Positions 60,828 to 64,000 of a DNA stretch of 64,000 nt are shown here, in pieces; position 1 is the first letter of the stretch; every line of letters starts with the position of its first letter. The position numbers and the translations under genes were made by a program. The DNA is from Actinomycetes bacterium (lineage in GTDB: Bacteria; Actinomycetota; Acidimicrobiia; Acidimicrobiales; Palsa-688), in assembly GCA_021850325.1 (NCBI GenBank), contig JAJZMF010000029.1, positions 1-64,000 on the forward strand, written 5' to 3'. The notes below the pieces were generated by a model. It was not told the origin of the DNA. It searched no databases and was given only the letters and a program-made list of their open reading frames with translations.

Positions 60828-61654
60828 GTCGTCTCCGCCTCGTCCAGCCGCAACAGGCGGGCCGGCAGCTCGCTGCGGTCGGCGGTGCGCACCCTCTTGG
60901 CCCTCTTGTCGAGGAACATCTCGTGGTCGGCGGCACTCAGCGCCCGGTCCACAGAGGCTCCCACGTCCAGCCGGCTACTGCCCACAGAGGCGCTCACCCA
61001 ACAGGACTGGCCTCCGCCCAAGGAGACCCTCCAGCCGGCCAGGCGTGTGCCGACGGCGTGACCGGCCGATTCGTCGAGGTGGAGGACCACGAACTCGTCA
61101 CCTCCAAGACGGGCAACCCAGCCCCTTTCCCCGACGCAGCTCCTCAGGGTGTCAGCCAGGGCGCACAGCACAGCGTCCCCCGCCATGTGGCCCATCGTGT
61201 CGTTGACCGCCTTGAACTCGTCCACGTCCACCGTGCAGATGGTCATGGGGACAGCCGGGCGGGACTGGCAGACCTCGAAGAAGCCGCGCCGGTTGAGGGC
61301 ACCGGTCAGCGGGTCGTGACGGACCTCGTACTCCAGTCGCTCCTGGGCCCGCTGGCGTTCGGCCACCTCCGTGGCAAGCTGGGCGCGCGCGCTCTCCACC
61401 TGGGCCAATAGGTCGACCGACCGACGGCGGGAGCGCTCGAGCGGGACCATGACGACCGGGGTCACTACGAGCGGGGTGACCAGAGGAGCCCAGAACGCGA
61501 TGACGCCACCCACCCCTGAGGAGATGATGGCCAGCCCCAGGATGGCGTAGAGCGTGTAGCAGAAGGCTGCCGACCCGGCCACGGAGACCGCGACGATCAA
61601 GGCCACACGCCTGGGCAGCGTGGCCCGCCGCTCCACCCCTCTCATCATGAGCAC
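60824..61654 (-). CDS. diguanylate cyclase (GGDEF) with two membrane segments
   Basis: The ~276-residue protein has two N-terminal membrane segments (about 16-70), a short coiled coil (VESARAQLATEVAERQRAQE) and a GGDEF domain with DPLTGALNRRGFF, DVDEFKAVNDTMGH and GGDEF at 184-188. The position of the inhibitory RxxD site reads VGER, so product inhibition is probably missing. GTG 61654 or ATG 61648 may start it; TATTGT just upstream fits a leaderless transcript. Confidence 0.88.
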   Translation of the reverse strand: MLMMRGVERRATLPRRVALIVAVSVAGSAAFCYTLYAILGLAIISSGVGGVIAFWAPLVTPLVVTPVVMVPLERSRRRSVDLLAQVESARAQLATEVAERQRAQERLEYEVRHDPLTGALNRRGFFEVCQSRPAVPMTICTVDVDEFKAVNDTMGHMAGDAVLCALADTLRSCVGERGWVARLGGDEFVVLHLDESAGHAVGTRLAGWRVSLGGGQSCWVSASVGSSRLDVGASVDRALSAADHEMFLDKRAKRVRTADRSELPARLLRLDEAETT

Positions 61655-61841
61655 CCGTACAATATCGGCTCACCGCTCGATCTCTATGAGGGCCGCCTAT
61701 ACCCTACAGCTCCCCCGACGGCGCCGCCCCCGGGCTAAGGAGCAGGCGCCAGTGGCACGGCCCCGCCCGCCATCGGGCTGCTGGCGGCGCCGGGTCGCCC
61801 GGCCTCCCGTTCCGACCGGGCACTACACTCGTCGCTGACTT

Positions 61842-61928
61842 GGAGGGATGGCAGAGCGGCCGAATGCGAGGCTCTTGAAAAGCCTTGGGAGTGCAAGCTC
61901 CCCGTGGGTTCAAATCCCACTCCCTCCG
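61842..61928 (+). tRNA. tRNA-Ser (anticodon TGA), probable integration site
   Basis: 87 bases with a long variable arm, acceptor GGAGGGA/TCCCTCC and anticodon loop CTTGAAA. TACACT (61824-61829) is a candidate -10. The integrase gene starts 105 bases downstream of the 3' end, the usual arrangement when a mobile element has used the tRNA as attB. Confidence 0.95.
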
Positions 61929-61979
61929 CAGCTCAGAGGCACTTTTCTTCTTCTCTCCCGTCCCCCCTGAACCGGCCGC

Positions 61980-62000
61980 TGGTCCAAAATTGGTCCAAAA
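61980..62000. repeat. 11-base-period direct repeat before the integrase (possible arm sites)
   Basis: TGGTCCAAAA occurs at 61980-61989 and again at 61991-62000. Direct repeats between att and int are often integrase arm-type or excisionase binding sites; this role is inferred. Confidence 0.45.
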
Positions 62001-62032
62001 CGCGGGCCGTGACGCTACCCAGGCCATAGGGC

Positions 62033-63193
62033 ATGCGAGGCAGCGTGAGGCAGAAGGGCGAGGGGCGCTGGCAAGTGCGCGTCTCGCACGGCCGGGGCCC
62101 GGTCACCGGGCGTTACCGGACGATCGCCCGCGAGGTGCGAGGGCGCAAGCGTGACGCCGAGCTGCTGGCGGCCAAACTGGTCGCCGAGGTCGAGCGGGGT
62201 GCCTACCGCGACCAGGAGGCCAACCGGCTCACCGTCACCGACCTGCTCGGACATTGGATGGCCCATATCGAGGCGCAAGGACGGGCGGCATCGACGCTCA
62301 CCCGGTACCGGTCCGTGATCTCGGTCAACATCCTGCCCCGGCTCGGCGGCGTGCAGGTCACCAAGCTCGGGCCAGCGCAGATCGACACCTTCTACGGCCA
62401 ACTGCGCAGTGCCGGCTTGGGGACGCTGAGCATCCGTAAGAACCATACGGTCCTGTCCGCCGCGTTCAACCAGGCCGTGCGCTGGGGTTGGGTGGAACGC
62501 AACCCTGTCGAGCGTGCCTCCCCGCCGACTGCACGACCGAAGGAGATCCGCCCTCCCAGTCGCGACCAGCTGCGCCAGCTCCTCGAGGCATGCATGGACG
62601 ACCACCAGGACCTCGGCAGGCTCATCTACGTGGCCGCCACCACGGGCGCCCGCCGGGGGGAGCTGTGCGGCCTGCGTTGGAGCGACATCGACCTGGGCAC
62701 TGGGTCGATGACCATTGCCAGGTCGATCTCCGACGCAGGCTCGGTCGTGGCCGTGAAGCGCACCAAGACCCACCAGGCCCGGCGCTTGGCGCTGGACCCG
62801 TCCACCGTCGCGGTGCTCGTAGACCAGCGCCGACGGGCCCAGGAGCTTGCGGAGGCCGCCGGCACCCGCCTCTCAGACGACGCCTACGTGTGGTCGCAAG
62901 CCGTCGATGCTGCCGCCCCGTACCGTCCGGACCGGGTCAGCGGTGCCTTCCGCACCCTGCGGGACCGCCTGGGCATGCATGACGTCACCTTCCACGGCCT
63001 ACGCCACTTCGCCGCCACGACGCTCGCGTCCCAGGGCATCGGAGTGCGGACGATCGCCGGGCGTCTGGGCCACGCCAACCCGGCAGTGACCCTTCGTACC
63101 TACGCCCACTTCCTCGACACGGCCGACCGTGAGGCCGCTACCGCCCTCGGGGCAGTTCTCGACGGCCTTCATCCGGCCTCCAGCAAGTGGTAG
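62033..63193 (+). CDS. int: tyrosine recombinase (phage/ICE integrase)
   Basis: The 386-residue protein has an N-terminal arm-binding region, a core-binding SAM-like domain (about 65-150) and the catalytic domain. TTGARRGELCGLRW carries Arg I, VKRTKTHQARRLAL the Lys region, TFHGLRHFAATT the His-x-x-Arg, and RLGHANPAV the second His. TLRTYAHF carries the Tyr nucleophile. All catalytic residues are present, so it may be active. It faces away from the tRNA-Ser, so the element should extend to the right. Confidence 0.95.
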   Translation: MRGSVRQKGEGRWQVRVSHGRGPVTGRYRTIAREVRGRKRDAELLAAKLVAEVERGAYRDQEANRLTVTDLLGHWMAHIEAQGRAASTLTRYRSVISVNILPRLGGVQVTKLGPAQIDTFYGQLRSAGLGTLSIRKNHTVLSAAFNQAVRWGWVERNPVERASPPTARPKEIRPPSRDQLRQLLEACMDDHQDLGRLIYVAATTGARRGELCGLRWSDIDLGTGSMTIARSISDAGSVVAVKRTKTHQARRLALDPSTVAVLVDQRRRAQELAEAAGTRLSDDAYVWSQAVDAAAPYRPDRVSGAFRTLRDRLGMHDVTFHGLRHFAATTLASQGIGVRTIAGRLGHANPAVTLRTYAHFLDTADREAATALGAVLDGLHPASSKW

Positions 63194-63252
63194 AGGGCCT
63201 CCTCCAGCGCCCGGCGAGGCACGACCAACCGGCGTCCTAGGCGGCGGAACGG
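63169..63252 (-). pseudogene. C-terminal remnant of an excisionase-like HTH protein
   Basis: Read on the minus strand to a stop at 63169, the frame gives PFRRLGRRLVVPRRALEEAL, the wing/C-terminal part of small HTH_17 excisionases (Xis). The expected N-terminal helix-turn-helix is not in frame upstream, suggesting truncation or a frameshift. It overlaps the 3' end of the integrase gene by 25 bases. Confidence 0.45.
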
Positions 63253-63465
63253 TTGTCGGACCTTCTGGTGTCCTCCGGGGCCAGCCGGGAGATCGTGTAC
63301 CAGGTGGACGCCGGCCCGTGCGCCGGAGCGCTGGCCGGCGCGCTAAGAGACGCTGAGTCACGCGGACTGGATGTCTACGAGGGCCTGCTCAGCCTGATAG
63401 CAGCGCGCCCCCTCACCGGCACAGATGATCGAGCTGCGCTGCTGTACAAGCGGGTCGAGAGATAG
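63241..63465 (+). pseudogene. fragment of a MobF/TraA-type conjugative relaxase
   Basis: 75 codons after an in-frame TAG (63238). DLLVSSGASREIV, ALRDAESRGLDVYEGLLSLI and DDRAALLYKRVER resemble a stretch found towards the C-terminus of actinobacterial TrwC/TraA relaxases. No relaxase catalytic region is present. It is probably a leftover of conjugation genes. The 130 bases after it hold no recognised gene. Confidence 0.4.
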
Positions 63466-63595
63466 GCGAGCGCCCCCGGTCGCTCGCAACGAGAGTACCT
63501 GGCACCGACGACCTTCAATCCCCTACCTGCCATCTGCTATCCCAGCGTGGGCAATCCCGGCCGACGAGGTGGGACCACCAGCCAACCGTTTCTGA

Positions 63596-63910
63596 AGCCC
63601 GCGCGCAGCTAAGATCTCGAACTGCGAGAGGAAGTCCCATTGCGACCGCTATATAGGGGGCATGCCGCTGCTCTGGTTAGCCGTACCCGGGCGAGAGGAC
63701 CGGGCCTACCTGGAGCGCAATATCATCGCTCTGCTGAGCGCGATGACTGGGGGTTCCGAAAGAGCTTCGCCGAGCTGGTTGGGCCACCAGGCGGTGAACC
63801 CCGCCATCGCGAGGTCGGGGCTTTGGAACGTCAAATGTGTCGACGAGCGGTACTCGCCCGAGGTGCTCGTTCGCTTCGCCGCTCATGTGGGAGAGCCATG
63901 GCCCAGATGA
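63596..63910 (+). pseudogene. C-terminal part of a GIY-YIG-type endonuclease-like protein
   Basis: The frame opens after TGA 63593 and runs to TGA 63908. CDRYIGGMPLLWLAVPG, YLERNIIALLS and PSWLGHQAVNPAIARSGLWN fit the C-terminal half of a GIY-YIG-like family often found with restriction or defence genes. The recognisable similarity begins before the ATG at 63662, so the N-terminal part seems lost. If ATG 63662 is used it would encode 82 residues. It overlaps the next gene by 13 bases. Confidence 0.4.
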
Positions 63911-64000
63911 TCCCGCCTGGATACCCTGCGGGCACCAGCCTGGGAGAAAGGTTTGCATTTGAGGCCCTGCGCGGCCCCGAGGTCGAGCCGAGCTGGGTGG
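63898..64000 (+). CDS. start of a NERD-domain protein (runs off the window)
   Basis: ATG 63898 has GGAG 4 bases upstream. A second ATG at 63907 overlaps the previous stop (ATGA). The 34 visible residues (MAQMIPPGYP...SLGERFAFEALRG) resemble the N-terminus of nuclease-related-domain proteins, which are often fused to UvrD/DEAD helicases. The call rests on a short stretch. The identity of the full gene needs the sequence to the right. Confidence 0.45.
   Translation, partial: MAQMIPPGYPAGTSLGERFAFEALRGPEVEPSWV

Overview
The window comes from a high-GC actinobacterium, most likely Acidimicrobiia. The evidence is an actinobacterial ribosomal/RNA-polymerase cluster, BldC and DasR orthologues, a mycothiol-type enzyme of the MDMPI family, and two secreted proteins carrying the 'GYW...FGDA' propeller-like repeats common in that class. 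No rRNA genes and no CRISPR array are visible. Most genes look chromosomal and intact. Only the last ~2 kb is clearly accessory DNA.

Layout. 1-696: 5' part of an HlyD-type adaptor. 883-14115 (minus): the core operon region, read as tRNA-Thr, tRNA-Met, rpmG, an ECF sigma/anti-sigma pair, tRNA-Trp, secE, nusG, rplK, rplA, L10 leader, rplJ, rplL, rpoB (own promoter) and rpoC, ending in a strong hairpin. 14219-17790 (plus): a GNAT acetyltransferase, murL, murD2 and a MazG-like gene, which together form an alternative D-glutamate route into peptidoglycan. 17783-20031 (minus): lysC-asd. 20129-23613: a membrane cyclophilin, an S51 peptidase/CaCA exchanger pair, bldC, tRNA-Phe and tRNA-Asp.

23696-36201: a secreted S53 peptidase with propeller repeats, an MDMPI protein, an aldo/keto reductase, guaA, a CtaG-like protein, moeA, a RibD-C reductase, a DUF6941-like protein, a GT39-like membrane glycosyltransferase and tRNA-Ser(GCT). 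36415-41342: a Thr-rich anchored protein coupled to a histidine kinase/response regulator, then a membrane diguanylate cyclase. 41469-46614: dasR with tandem dre operators facing nagB-II, nagA and a GH20 hexosaminidase, a self-contained GlcNAc catabolic module. 46629-53778: hemD, a CAP-domain/propeller protein, an L,D-transpeptidase, a SIMPL protein, a chemoreceptor and tRNA-Ser(CGA).

53871-61654: tadA, hisN, larC, larB, a TetR/DHA2-MFS pair with operators inside the efflux promoter, pheA and a second GGDEF protein. 61842-64000: tRNA-Ser(TGA), a tyrosine integrase beside it, remnants of an excisionase, a MobF-type relaxase and a GIY-YIG-like protein, and the start of a NERD-domain gene running off the edge. 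This last block looks like the left end of an integrative conjugative element, partly decayed.

A recurring feature is a TANNNT -10 box 6-8 bases before the ATG/GTG of genes without a Shine-Dalgarno sequence. This suggests that leaderless transcription is common in this organism.
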